NCBI GenBank assembly: GCA_001599935.1
Contig: BCIJ01000010.1
Location: 564,956-628,955, forward strand
Length of the DNA stretch: 64,000 nt
From: Holtermannia corniformis
Taxonomy: Eukaryota > Basidiomycota > Tremellomycetes > Holtermanniales
Reading direction: 5' to 3'
Positions within the stretch are counted from its first letter, which is position 1. Every line of letters begins with the position of its first letter. This document shows positions 35,320-48,668 of the stretch, piece by piece. The notes beneath the pieces are model-generated. The model did not search any database, was not told the origin of the DNA, and saw only the letters and a list, made by a program, of their open reading frames with translations. The translations under genes and the position numbers were made by a program.

Positions 35320-36066
35320 ATGTCGCTCGAGTTCAGCCGATGGTCGCAACCGTCGGAAGGTAGCATCGCCGTCGCCGTCGGCGACGCAACATTTTACGTG
35401 CCGAGCTTCTACCTCGCGGCGGACAGGTCAGTGCACGGATCCATGCAAGTGCTGATCCGCAGTGAGGTCTTTCGGACGATGCTGCAGGACGCCACGGTCG
35501 CAGCGACGGTCGATCTGTGCGACATCACACCCGAGCTGTTTGAGCTCTTCCTTGGCATTGTCACTGGCGAGGAGACGTCGATTGAAGCCCGGAGCGATCT
35601 CAACCCCTATCTGTCCTTGCTCACGTTTACCGACAAGTATGCGTGTACGAGGACACACGAGCAGATCAAGTCGTGGCTGCGCGCCTTTCTCGAGCGGCTC
35701 CCACGGCGAGAGATTGTCCAGCGCGCGCACAAGGTGACCGTTTTCGACATGTTCATCGCGGCCGCCAAGCACGATGATGTCCACCTAGCCCGATTGGCAT
35801 TGTCAAGCTCGCTCATGTGCGACTGCACCCCGGACGTCGACGAGTGCGCCTGCGCGGATCACTTGGACCCGCACGCGTGGCCGCCGCCCATGGCGGAAAT
35901 GGTCCCTTGGCTGTACTATGTCGCCATTGTCCAAGCATACCGCGGGCGGCATTCAACAGACGGCCTCAACCCGGCAACGCGAGCCGAGGTCGCGGCCGAC
36001 TTTGAAAAGGCATACAGAAAGCATCAATGTGGGTGTCGACGGAGCAAACAAAGCTCATGTCTGTAG
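35320..36066 (+). CDS. BTB/POZ domain protein
   Basis: Start ATG at 35320 (MSLEFSRWSQPSEGSIAVAV). The first 110 residues fit a fungal BTB fold: GDATFYVPSFYLAADSEVFR, then DLCDITPELFELFLGIVTGE. This reading needs a 36-nt intron (GTCAGT...ATCCGCAG) between the AAD and SEVF codons; because 36 is a multiple of three, the unspliced form is also open (248 aa instead of 236), but the spliced form restores the L-x-x-x-S-x-V-F core. A helical C-terminal part contains a Cys-rich patch (CDCTPDVDECACADH) and a basic/Cys tail (HQCGCRRSKQSSCL). Such proteins often act as Cullin-3 adaptors or dimerisation factors; partners here are unknown. Convergent with the helicase. Confidence 0.8.
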   Translation: MSLEFSRWSQPSEGSIAVAVGDATFYVPSFYLAADRSVHGSMQVLIRSEVFRTMLQDATVAATVDLCDITPELFELFLGIVTGEETSIEARSDLNPYLSLLTFTDKYACTRTHEQIKSWLRAFLERLPRREIVQRAHKVTVFDMFIAAAKHDDVHLARLALSSSLMCDCTPDVDECACADHLDPHAWPPPMAEMVPWLYYVAIVQAYRGRHSTDGLNPATRAEVAADFEKAYRKHQCGCRRSKQSSCL

Positions 36067-36196
36067 CCATCGTCTACCAGGCCAAGAAGCGGCGCCTGAA
36101 GCCAGCGGTGCGGTTCTCGGACAAGCAGATCAAGATCGATGGTGCGAGCGAGTCGGCAATGGTCGTGGCGGACGATGTGTTCTCGTAGATGTCATT

Positions 36197-38983
<2,787 letters not shown>

Positions 38984-39274
38984 TGTCCTGCTGTGTTGAC
39001 GAGCAGTGTATAGCTACAATGTCGTCCTGGGTTGTCGTTGTTGGTTCCAAAATCCACCCACGTGAAACTCGCTCCCCACAGGCTCGCGTCAGTTGAGATA
39101 GTTGCGTCTAACCTGATAATAATTCCGATAACGCGGCTGCCAACCCCTCTGAGCTCGCCACTCCAAGTCGCGCGCTTAACCCCGCCGAGTTAAACGCCGG
39201 CGCCGCAACCCCTCTGCGCTCGGCGTCATCACTGTCCTGTATAGTTGTCGTTCCGTACAGTCTTCACAGCAACA
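38984..39274. promoter_or_regulatory. Bidirectional promoter, DEAH helicase / VMA1
   Basis: 291 bp between divergent ATGs. It contains two direct copies of AACCCCTCTG(A/C)GCTCG at about 39142-39158 and 39207-39223, 65 bp apart. The spacing and conservation suggest a regulatory element shared by two housekeeping genes; no factor is assigned. Confidence 0.5.
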
Positions 39275-41825
39275 ATGGTGAGCATACTCGGCGTGGTGAT
39301 ACAGCTGACATCCCAGGCCGGAGCACTGGACAATGCAAAGCGCGATCTGCCAAAGGTCGGTCTCCTTTCATCCGAGAGAACGTGCTGACCGCGATAGGTT
39401 CGGGATGAGCACCGAGAGTCTCGCTTCGGCTGCGTCTTTGGCGTCTCAGGTCCCGTCGTCATCGCCGAGAAGATGCGCGGCGCGAGCATGTACGAGCTGG
39501 TGAGTAGGCAAAGGGGGTCGGGCGGTGCTGACGGCACAGGTCCGTGTCGGTCACGACGAGCTGGTCGGAGGTGGGTTGTCTCGTAAGAGCGTGGCTAATC
39601 CGTAGAGGTCATCCGGATCGATGCCGACAAGGCAACGATCCAAGTGTACGAAGAGACGTCGGGTGTGACGATTGGTGATCCCGTGTTGCGGACCGGCAAA
39701 CCGCTCAGTGTCGAGCTCGGGCCAGGTGCGTTATCGTGGTCGTGATTGGGCTGACGGCGCAGGTCTCATGGGTAACATTTACGAGTACGTCGGTGGAGCT
39801 CGAGCCATGCTGACTCTGCAGTGGCATCCAGCGTCCACTCAAGTCGATCATGGAAAAGTCGCAGTCCATCTACATTCCGCGTGAGTCTAGAGCGCCGGTC
39901 AACCTGCTGACATTCAGGCGGCATCAACACCGAGGCTCTCGCCCGTGAGACCCAGTGGGACTTTAACCCTGCCGAGTTTACGATCGGCGACCACGTTACC
40001 GGCGGCGACGTCTTTGGCACCGTCTATGAGAACTCGCTCGTCGACAACCACAAGATCATGGTCGCCCCGAGGTTGATGGGGACCGTCACCCGTTTGGCCG
40101 AAAAGGGCAGCTACAACGTGGATGTGAGTCGACTCGGGTCCTTGGCCGTGCTGACCCCGCAGGACGTCGTGCTCGAGACCGAGTTTGAGGGCAAGACGAC
40201 TCAGCACACGATGATGCAGCTCTGGCCAGTGCGCGCGCCTCGTCCCACCGCCAACAAGCTCCAAGCCGACTATCCGCTGCTCACCGGTCAGCGTGTGCTC
40301 GACGCCCTCTTCCCGTGTGTCCAGGGCGGTACGACGGCCATCCCGGGCGCGTTTGGATGGTGAGTGAGGGCGTATGGGGCAGGCTGACAATCAGCGGCAA
40401 GACGGTCATCTCGCAAGCACTGTCCAAGTTTTCCAACTCGGACATTATCATCTACGTCGGCTGCGGCGAGCGCGGCAACGAGATGGCCGAGGTGTTGATG
40501 GAGGTGGGTCGCGTCGTGTCGGATCGCGCTGACGGCAGTTCCCCGAGCTCACCCTCGAGCGCGATGGCCGCGAAGAGCCTATCATGAAGCGCACCACCCT
40601 CGTCGCCAACACGTCCAACATGCCCGTCGCCGCTCGCGAGGCCTCGATCTACACCGGCATCACCCTCTCCGAGTACTTCCGTGACCAAGGCAACAACGTC
40701 TCGATGATGGCCGACTCGACTTCGCGCTGGGCCGAGGCGCTGCGTGAGATCTCGGGGCGTTTGGCCGAGATGCCCGCCGACTCGGGCTACCCCGCCTACC
40801 TCGGATCGTGAGTTGCACCTCGTCGACAGCGCTGACGGCAGGAAACTCGCGTCCTTTTACGAGCGTGCCGGCAAGGTCAAGTGTATCGGCAACCCCTCGC
40901 GCGACGGCAGTGTCTCGATCGTCGGAGCGTGAGTGCTGCTCGGCGGGCGTCGCTGACGTCTAGCGTTTCTCCTCCCGGTGGTGACATGTCGGACGCCGTC
41001 ACCTCGTCGACGCTCGGTATTGTTCAAGTCTTGTGAGTGCGCGTGCGAGTGCGCGAGCAGGCTAACCCGCGCAGCTGGGGTCTGTCCAAGGTGAGTACGC
41101 CGTATCGCAACGTTGCTGACCCGCAGGCCCTCGCTCAAGTAGGTTGACCCGCTTTGATCCCACTGACGCCGCAGCGTAAACACTTTCCCTCGGTCGACTG
41201 GAAGTGAGTCACGCTCCGACGACTGCGCTGACCGCAGCGTGTCGTACTCGAAATACCTCAACATCCTCGCCCCCCACTACGACCGCACCGAGCCCGGCTT
41301 CAACGACCTCCGCTCCAAGACCAAGGAGATTCTCCAAAAGGAGCGCGACCTGTCGGAGATTGTCCAACTCGTCGGCAAGTCGGCCCTCGGCGAGAACGAA
41401 AAGATTACCCTGGCCGTCGCCCAGATGCTCAAGGACGACTTTCTCGCTCAGGTGGGTTCATGATGCACGACCTCGCTGACGTCAGAACGGCATCTCCCAG
41501 TGGGACCGCTTCTGCCCAATGTTCAAGACGGTCTGGATGCTGCGATGTGAGTCGGCCGCGCTCGGCCGCGCTGACCCCAGGCTTTGTACACTTTTACGAC
41601 TCGGCCATCCGCGCGACCGATTCGGACCTGACGTACAACAAGGTGGGTTCTTTCATCGCGGCCGGCGCTGACCCCCAGATCTGGTCCGCGTCCGGCGACA
41701 TTATCTACAAGCTCTCGCAGATGAAGTTTGAGGATCCCAACGTCGTGTCCGAGGCCGACATGAAGGCCAAGTTTGAGGCCCTCCACGGCGAGATTTCAGA
41801 GACGTTCCGTCGCATGCAGGAGTAG
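39275..41825 (+). CDS. VMA1: V-type proton ATPase catalytic subunit A
   Basis: Catalytic V1 subunit that hydrolyses ATP to acidify the vacuole. The first exon is just ATG (39275-39277) followed by GTGAGC. The protein runs [58 protein letters not shown], the P-loop [71 protein letters not shown] and [20 protein letters not shown], ending [11 protein letters not shown]. Length (about 615) and motifs are normal. Around 16 introns, many of 30-45 nt, with micro-exons such as the one encoding WGLSK. There is no intein: a 35-nt spliceosomal intron (40360-40394) interrupts the P-loop cysteine codon. Confidence 0.96.
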
Positions 41826-42006
41826 GATTGTACGTCATGTCATATTAGAGCGCGGGTGCCGGTAGGATACACATGAGCTGTTAAGCCTACTTTGTCGTTT
41901 CGCAGCATCGCAGTCGGCCGAGCGTAGTTGCCGGCGTAAGAACCGTTATCTCCACCACCGAGTCATGCCAGTGTATCCACGTCGAACACCTGCGACCGCT
42001 CACACA

Positions 42007-43037
42007 ATGACAGTCAAGACCGTTCGGATCGCTCTGTTGCTGTGCGACACGCCTGTGAGTCACTCGGGATCCCACAGCAGCTGACGATCAGATTGACACG
42101 GTCCAAGCCGAGTTTGGCCCAACTTGTACGTCGACCCCTCGTCCAAGCTGACGACGCAGACGTGCCCGTGTTTAAAACACTGCTCGAGACCTCGCTCAAG
42201 TCGTATCCTGACTCACGGCCCGATGTCGAGCTCCAAGTGGACGGCTACGACGTCGTCAACCGCGAGTATCCGCCCAAGGACAAGCTAGCGAGCTACGACG
42301 CCGTCATGCTCACTGGGTCGTGTGAGTTGAGCTCGCTTGGCTGTACTGACATGCAGCACACACGGCCCACTCGCCTCTGTCGACGTTTGTCCCACCCCTG
42401 TGCGAGTTTCTACGCAATCTCGCAACCGACCCCGACACGGCGCACGTCAAGCAGATTGGGATCTGCTTTGGGCACCAAGTATTGGCCTTGGCCTTTGGCG
42501 GGCAGTGCGGGAGAAGCGATCACGGCTGGGAGGTCGGTGTGTATGGCATTGATCTGAGCGAGGAGGGCGTGCGGGTACTAGGCGGGGACCGGGTGGTGAG
42601 TGACATGCTCACGACCGAGCTGACGGGCAGTATATCCAGCAGATGGTGCGTGCTCTCTGAGACAGGCTCCACTGACTCCACCAGCACCGCGACGTCGTCA
42701 CCTCGCCGCCCCCAAACTTTCAACTCCTCGGTTCCTCCTCCCGCTGCTCAAACCAAGGCATGATCAACCGCTATCCATCCGGCAAGATCCACATCCTCAG
42801 CTTTCAAGGCCACCCCGAGTTCACCCCGCGTCTCGTCACACACCTGATTGATCGACGAGCGCCGAGCTGTCAAGGAGTGTTTGACGCCGCAACAGAGGCG
42901 GAAGGCAGGCGTAGGGCGGGGGGTAAGGATGGTGTGGTTGGAGGCGAGGGGGATGGGAGGTTGGGCTGGGCGATCTGGAACGTGTTGCTAGGCGTCATCT
43001 GTGAGTGGTGGGGCGTCGGGCGGGCTGACGGGCAGGA
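42007..43037 (+). CDS. Class I glutamine amidotransferase-like protein
   Basis: GATase1-fold protein of the type found as stand-alone fungal proteins (GMP-synthase-like glutaminase domain, e.g. yeast YLR126C). Start MTVKTVRIALLLCDTP; then YDAVMLTGSSHTAHS, the nucleophile elbow IGICFGHQVLALAFGG with the catalytic Cys, and SFQGHPEFTPRLV with the His-x-Glu of the triad. A fast-evolving Gly/Glu-rich loop lies near the C-terminus. Five or so introns. The last intron (from 43002, GTGAGTGG...GGGCAG) splits the stop codon, leaving T | GA, so the protein ends ...NVLLGVI. If that intron were retained the frame would run on past 43300. Substrate unknown; some relatives hydrolyse gamma-glutamyl peptides. 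Confidence 0.85.
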
Positions 43038-43185
43038 TATGCATTCCTCTCTACTCATCCCACGCCAAGTCTCGCGCCGACTCTTCATTCTCTGCTCTGG
43101 CAGGGCGCTCCATACCAAACTGCCACAAGCCAGCAGCTCCGCTCGACATGGAGTCTTGACTGACTGCACAGGAAAGACGCTCGCC

Positions 43186-43498
43186 ATGTCTACCGCAACA
43201 CACACCATCACCGCCACATCTGCCGACAAGTCGTACACGATCCCAGCATACGGCTACAAGGACTTTTGCCTCAAAATGGCCCACCTCGAGTCCTGTGTGA
43301 GTCTTTCGCTGGCTCTGACATCAGCTGCCGGATTCTAAACGATTGTACGATGAACACACGCTCGCCGCGGGCGATCGGTTCACAGTTGACAAGACCAAGT
43401 GGGACGCCGAGGAGCAGGCCGCGCCAGGCAGGATCTGGTGCAGAGCCTGCGGCAAGTCTGTGAGTGGGTCCGCGATCGTATCGTCTCGTTGGGCATGA
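43186..43498 (+). CDS. Small hypothetical protein with a CRACGK zinc-like motif
   Basis: 94 residues, two exons, closing in frame: 43186-43296 (MSTATHTITATSADKSYTIP, then KDFCLKMAHLESC) and 43325-43498 (LPDSKRLYDEHTLAAGDRFT, then IWCRACGKSVSGS). The intron is only 28 nt (GTGAGT to CATCAG, with CTGAC). The C-terminal IWCRACGK resembles half of a small zinc-binding site, with a partner probably lost or downstream: a second intron from the GTGAGT at 43459 could add a further exon, so the 3' end is provisional. No family recognised. It lies just downstream of the amidotransferase on the same strand. Confidence 0.55.
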
Positions 43499-44037
43499 TG
43501 TATCCGTATCCCATCTATCATCACTTTACCCGTCACCGTGGCCGAACACGCACGATCTGTCTCTATCCCCGCTCAACCCTCGCCATCGTCTACGCCTAGA
43601 CTTCCGATGCATCACAATATTCCAGACACGCACGCTCGGGCGATCCCAATCCAAGCACGTGGCGTACGCAATCGACTCGCCAAACTACAGCCTAACCCAG
43701 CGTAAGACCAGATGCCTAGGACCAGCACCGTTCGAACTTTCAAACGTCGTCACGATCCTGATCGCGCAGCAAGAGCGGACAGAGTAGAAGAGCTTGCTGG
43801 ACAAATCAACATGGTGGTACCGAACCCGTCACCAACTCGGCTCGACTTTCTCCGCCGACGAGCCTTCGCAGTCGCTGGCGACGCTCACGGTGGAGAATGC
43901 AACCACCGGCTAACGACGGGCCAGGGCAAGACGACGCCACAGGGCAGACGGCTTGCAGCCGTGGCGATGATCTACAGACGATGGCTGCAGTCAACATCGG
44001 AAGCGTACACACGGGTACACGGTAACTCGATAGACAG
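43499..44037. other. Intergenic or unresolved 3' region
   Basis: 539 bp. An open plus-strand frame with a real ATG begins at 43712 (MPRTSTVRTFKRRHDPD) and runs to 44188, but it overlaps a better-looking minus-strand gene end and has no recognised domain. Possible further exon of the upstream small gene around 43610-43780. Nothing else seen. Confidence 0.3.
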
Positions 44038-44807
44038 CTATGCACATATAGCCAGCTCGACCTCTTCGATGTCAGTCTCGTCCCACTCATCCTCAGCTTC
44101 TAGCTCGAACAGTGTCTATAACGAATCGCTTGGCTGCATCTGCATGATCATACGACTTGAACATCTCGTTCCAACCGCTCGGGTCTGATGATTGGACATG
44201 GCATCCCAGCCGTTCCAAACGTGGACGATGGGATACTGGTATGGCGGCATCGCTTTGCGAACAGGGTGGAATAGCGAGAGGCGCGTTGTGGTTGTCATAA
44301 GGGCAGTGCGTCGAGCTCCACATGTGATCATCTCAGTGTGCTGATACTCTGCTCGCTGTCTGACATAGAGCAGGTGAAGACCCACGCACGAGCTGGATGC
44401 AGACGAAAGTTGGAGACGCTCAGATCAGCGTCCTCTCTTTGCTCGATGCTAGCTCGTGCTGCGTTCAACGACCATCTACTCGGGCACATCGATCTCTGCA
44501 ACTCATCCGCATGCCTCTTGTACACGCTACGGCATCAGGGCGTATCGTACGGTGCGTGGAGACGGTAGAGTACACGCGATGCGTCTCTGGTGCTGACAAC
44601 CCGCAGGTGTCAGCCCGCACGGACCCTCGGACCAACATCCCTCGCATCCGTCTGCGCAACAGCCGCAGCAGTGTTCAAGATCAGATGATACGTGCAAAGA
44701 GCTAGTCGGGAACCAAAGGAGCTGGCCATAGAGTGCGGTGAGTCCTTGCCAATCATGCTTTCCGGTCACCATGTCGAGAACACCCATCTCACCTGGATCA
44801 TCTTCAT
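44038..44807 (-). CDS. Hypothetical protein with acidic C-terminus (exon structure unresolved)
   Basis: Minus-strand segments read as protein. A start at 44807 (MKMIQ followed by GTGAGA) or the overlapping MGVLDMVTGKHDWQGLTALY; a middle part with PPYQYPIVHVWNGWDAMSN in one frame and PSGWNEMFKSYDHADAAKRF in the next; and an acidic end LFELEAEDEWDETDIEEVEL followed by AICA and TAG (44040-44038). Moving between the last three pieces needs one shift and then a compensating shift, with no ideal splice site. It is therefore a gene with an intron I have misread or a recently broken one. No family recognised. Divergent from the coiled-coil gene at 44936. Confidence 0.4.
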
Positions 44808-44935
44808 GACAGCCGGACGATGCTGACTTGGCACAGTTCAGACTTCTTTACACGATCTACTCGCTCCTCCAACTCGCTTACCGACGTCAAAGATGAACAC
44901 ACTGCAAGTTGCACGTCTACAAGCGTCTTTGTCTG

Positions 44936-47900
44936 ATGACACTGCACGTATCTAGACGGCGACTATCATTCACTTCCACACGCAATCGTTCCCGCAATCA
45001 TCTCCCTTCCACACGCAACTGTCCCTCGTGCAAGCGTCGAGGCCAGGTCAACAGTCAATCCGAGCAAGACGACGATGAGGTCTCGGAAGACGACGACGAT
45101 TGGCGGACGGAACTTGGGCAGGGTGACGAAGCGGATGTGAGTCTTCAGCTTTAAACGCTCTAGTAGGTGAACGAGCCGCAGGTTGCGAGTCACGTCGGGA
45201 CGAGCGAAGAGGCCGACGGCGACTCGGACGACGACAAGAGCGACGACAAGGGCGACAACAAGAGCGACGACGAGCCAAGCGACGACGACGAGCCAAGCGC
45301 AGACGACGAGCCAGTCCATCGTCGCATTTTCCCGGCAAGAGCTCCCGCACCCAGCTTTGACTTGAACGCTGTGATCCCTGATAGCCAGCCGGCAACCCAG
45401 GAGCAGTCCGAGTCGCAGCACGGTGAGGCCGACGAGCTTGCCCAGCTCGTGCGTATGCTCTCTTGATAGCCAATCTGACATTGCAGGAGTATCGGCGCGA
45501 TGCTCTACAGCAAGAGATCGAACAGCTTGAACTGCGGCGTACTCTTCTACGTCAACAGGTCGCCAATCCCGCCCAATCGGACGAAGAGCAAGAGAATCCA
45601 GATGAAGAAGAGGAAGAGCAAGAAGAGGAAGAGCGGGTTGCAAGAAGCGATACCGAGGATTCCGACATGCCCATGCGGTTGTCCTTCGACGAGGCCCAAC
45701 CCCGTGACGTGCGAGCAACCGCCTCTCAAGACGACATGATGGTCGATCCACCTCACGAGGCAAGTGGCACATTCCGTCTCGGTCTCGACTGACTCTATAG
45801 CCTGCACTTGCGGCACTCGGCATTACCGAGACCCAACTCGTACATGCACTCAGCCAAGACTCGTTCATAGTCCAAGAAGATCGGGCGTTTGGGATCGCCG
45901 CGATTGGCGTTACCGGAACGCAGCTCGAGCAGCTTGCGGTCGACCTCGATGCCGACCTTTACGCTTTCGACGTTCAAGAGGTTCGAGAAGCGCTGCGGCA
46001 AGCTCAAGACGATCTTCATAACTTGCAGCTCGAGTACGGCGCGGTGCGCCGCGGGGTGGACGAGCTCCACCAGCTCTTGTACCTCCGCGAGCGTGGCTGG
46101 GCCCAGACGCAGAAGACGCTCAAGGCGAGTCGCCGAGCACCCCGGCACGACTGACAAGGCAGGACGAGCGAGATACGCTTGGGCTGCGGCTTGAGATTGT
46201 GCGGCGTGATCTCGTGGAGGGGCTGGGAAACCTGGACGATCCGATGCCAGTGGAGGTGAGTGCTAGCCTGGCGGACAGAGCTGATCTTCCAGGCAGCCGC
46301 AAAGCAGGCGGTGGCCATGATGGACCACTGGTGCGCGGGGACGCAGGAGCGCGACCGGCACATGGCCAAGGTCAAGGCGGCGCACCAAGAACAACTGTCT
46401 CTTCGAGGAGAAGAGCTCGACCAAATCGTCGAGTGGGCAGCAGTCTCGCGTGCCGAGTTTTTCGCGTTGCACGACGATTTCCAGGCGCAAGCCGCGGCCA
46501 AGACGAAGCTCGTCGGTGACTTTCAAGCCAAGTGCCAGGCGCTGCTGAAGATGCACGAGCTGTTTGAGGAAGCGCTCGGCATGATCGACAAGCTCACGGC
46601 AGAGCGCGACGCCGCGCAGCAGCGACAGGCTCATCTCGACTCGCTCCTCGCTACCGCCCGAGACGATTACGCGATCGTCTTGTGTCATCTCACCGGCGTC
46701 AGCGCCGACTACCTCGCATCCGAACAAGCGTTTGCGACGTCCAACCGACAGCTCGAGGCTATCACCGCGCAAGCTGTCCTCTCCGCCGGCGCTGTCAACA
46801 CTCTTATCGAGCTCAACTTTTCCAGTCTCGCTAGTCGTCAAACGCTTCGAGCTCGGGCCACGTCTCAGCACGCAAAGCTCCAAGCCGCGCGCGACCGCAT
46901 CGTCAAGCTCGCAAAGGAACGAGACGATGGCAATGCGCGTGTTGCTGATCTCAAACGGCGACGAAAAGGCGACAAGGCCAAGATGTCACTCGCTGACCGT
47001 CGCCACGCGCACCACCAGCGCAAGACGATGCGCACGGCTCGGCGGCACGAAAAGGCACTGACTACCGCACGCAGCACGGCAGCGACGTTGAGGGCAGAGA
47101 CTGCGCAAGTAACGACGGAAAAGCAGCAAGCGCTGCTCGTCATTGCCACGCTCGGAAGCGGCCTCACTCTGGCAAACGACAAGCGCAGTGAAATGACCCG
47201 CCGGTGCGGCCGTATCAATCAACGTCTCTATCAAGTGCAGACCGAGCTGCAGGCGGCCGATGCTTCCCTCGCCGCCACGGCTCAGATCGCGGACGAGGCC
47301 GAGGCTGACATGGTGATGGAGCTGGATCAGAAGGAGGAGCAACTGGCCACTATGAATGTACGTCGTCGCTTGCAGGATCGCGCTGACGACCAGGCGTACG
47401 CGACGGCCATCCAGCCCGTCAAGAGTCTCGCCCGGCGTATCAAAGACGAGGTCAAAGACAAGCGCACCAAGCTCACGAACGCTACCCGCGGTCTCCGCCG
47501 GCGCACCTTTCAGAACACGCTGCTCGTCGTCCACGCCGAGGCGAACGAGAACCGTCGCGCATCCGCGGAACTCAAACGGCAAAAACTCACCAACGAGGTC
47601 GACGAGCTCACGATTGACAATGCCGACTTGACGTCGCGGGCGCAGCAGAGCGCAGTCGAGGCGGAGGTTGCCGATGCCGAACGCGAGCGGTCACTGGCCG
47701 CGTTACACCGAGTCGACACTGAGCTAGCCAACGCCAAGGCGAGGATCACCGCGCTCGAGGCCGGTTTCGAGGTTGGTCTGTTCGTTTTGCTGCGCTGATG
47801 TTGTAGGAGTATCGCAAGAACTGCGACGTCGCCGTGAAGCAGGATCGCGAGAGGTTGAGGGAATTCTGGCGAGAGGTCATGACGAGGCGTATGGCGGAAA

Positions 47901-48315
47901 GGGTAGGTCTCCTCGGCAGGACCGCGCTGACCTGCAGTGGCGGCTGCTCGACCTCGTCCGACTCTTGCTTGACGACCTCGACATGGGAAAGTTGGCCAAC
48001 GAGGTCAAGGGTTTGATGACGGTGCCGGTGAGTCGTCCAACCGAAATGGAGCTGACAGACCAGGGCGCGAGTGATGCCGACGCCGCGCTCAGCGTCGTCG
48101 TGATCGACATGACCACGCAGATCTACCTAGAAGCGCGCGCCACCATCTCGGCCATCCACCAGTCCAAAAACGTCGTTCAGCGCGAGCTGGATGAAATCAA
48201 GGAGAAGATCCGTCAGCTGTCCGTCAAGCCGCCGTTCGAGACCGAGCGCTGCGAGCTGTGTCGGCTGAAGCTTGTTGATAAGATGGCCAAGCCTTTGAAC
48301 AAGGTTGCCTTCTAG
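44936..48315 (+). CDS. Long acidic / coiled-coil protein
   Basis: About 1,000 residues, fast evolving. Start at 44936 (MTLHVSRRRLSFTSTRNRSR); an ATG at 44893 with a first intron is an alternative. The N-terminal third is strongly acidic: Asp/Ser/Lys repeats of the DDKSDDK type and a Glu-rich run (EEEEEQEEEE). Next come heptad-like helices from about 45490 (YRRDALQQEIEQLELRRTLL) through 48250: ERGWAQTQKTLKA, HMAKVKAAHQEQLSLRGEEL, AKTKLVGDFQAKCQALLKMH, RIKDEVKDKRTKLTNATRGL. A positively charged block (LKRRRKGDKAKM...HHQRKTMRTARRHEKA) sits midway. It ends with ERCELCRLKLVDKMAKPLNK, a C-x2-C pair. About ten short introns. Cytoskeletal, spindle-pole or kinetochore-like scaffolds have such composition, but I recognise no family. 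Confidence 0.8.
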
Positions 48316-48409
48316 GTTGCCTGTGGGAGTCAGTTGTGAATTGCCAACGCACGATGCAGAGTTTGTGAACGCATGCGACAGAGTGCATACAATTGCTTTA
48401 AGAATAGTG

Positions 48410-48668
48410 CTACACCCGTCTCGCATCCATCTTGCCTCCCGCTTTCGCTCCGGTAATGTCGCGCAGCACGTCGTCCAGGGTTATGCACGGCAAAGATGCG
48501 AGAGGCTGGGACGTGACGAGGATCGATGAACGTAGATGACGCGATGGTGGGTATGGGATAGGGGACCGTCGTGGAACCCGTACAGCTACTGGGTCAGCTC
48601 CAGCTCGGATCATTCCGCAAGCTACACACAATGTTCGACACAACGCCCTCAAGATGGCTCTCAAGCAT
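48410..48668 (-). CDS. Small hypothetical protein (73 aa, two exons)
   Basis: ATG at 48668 (MLESHLEGVVSNIV), a 37-nt intron GTAGCT...GAGCTGACCCAG with a textbook CTGAC branch, then an exon ending LPCITLDDVLRDITGAKAGG and KMDARRV with TAG at 48412-48410. The frame closes exactly (74 codons). The end is 94 bp from the convergent coiled-coil gene stop. The LDDVLRDITGAKAGGK segment has host-like codons and looks like a helix with a basic end. No family recognised. It is the last locus before the gene-poor subtelomere. Confidence 0.45.

Noticed and set aside
40355..40400. Intein in VMA1
   Set aside because: The P-loop is interrupted only by a 35-nt intron; no intein splicing or homing-endonuclease sequence is present.
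43712..44188. Plus-strand 158-codon frame with a true ATG
   Set aside because: Overlaps the clearly protein-like acidic end on the minus strand, shows Ser-rich antisense composition and has no recognised domain. It cannot be fully excluded.
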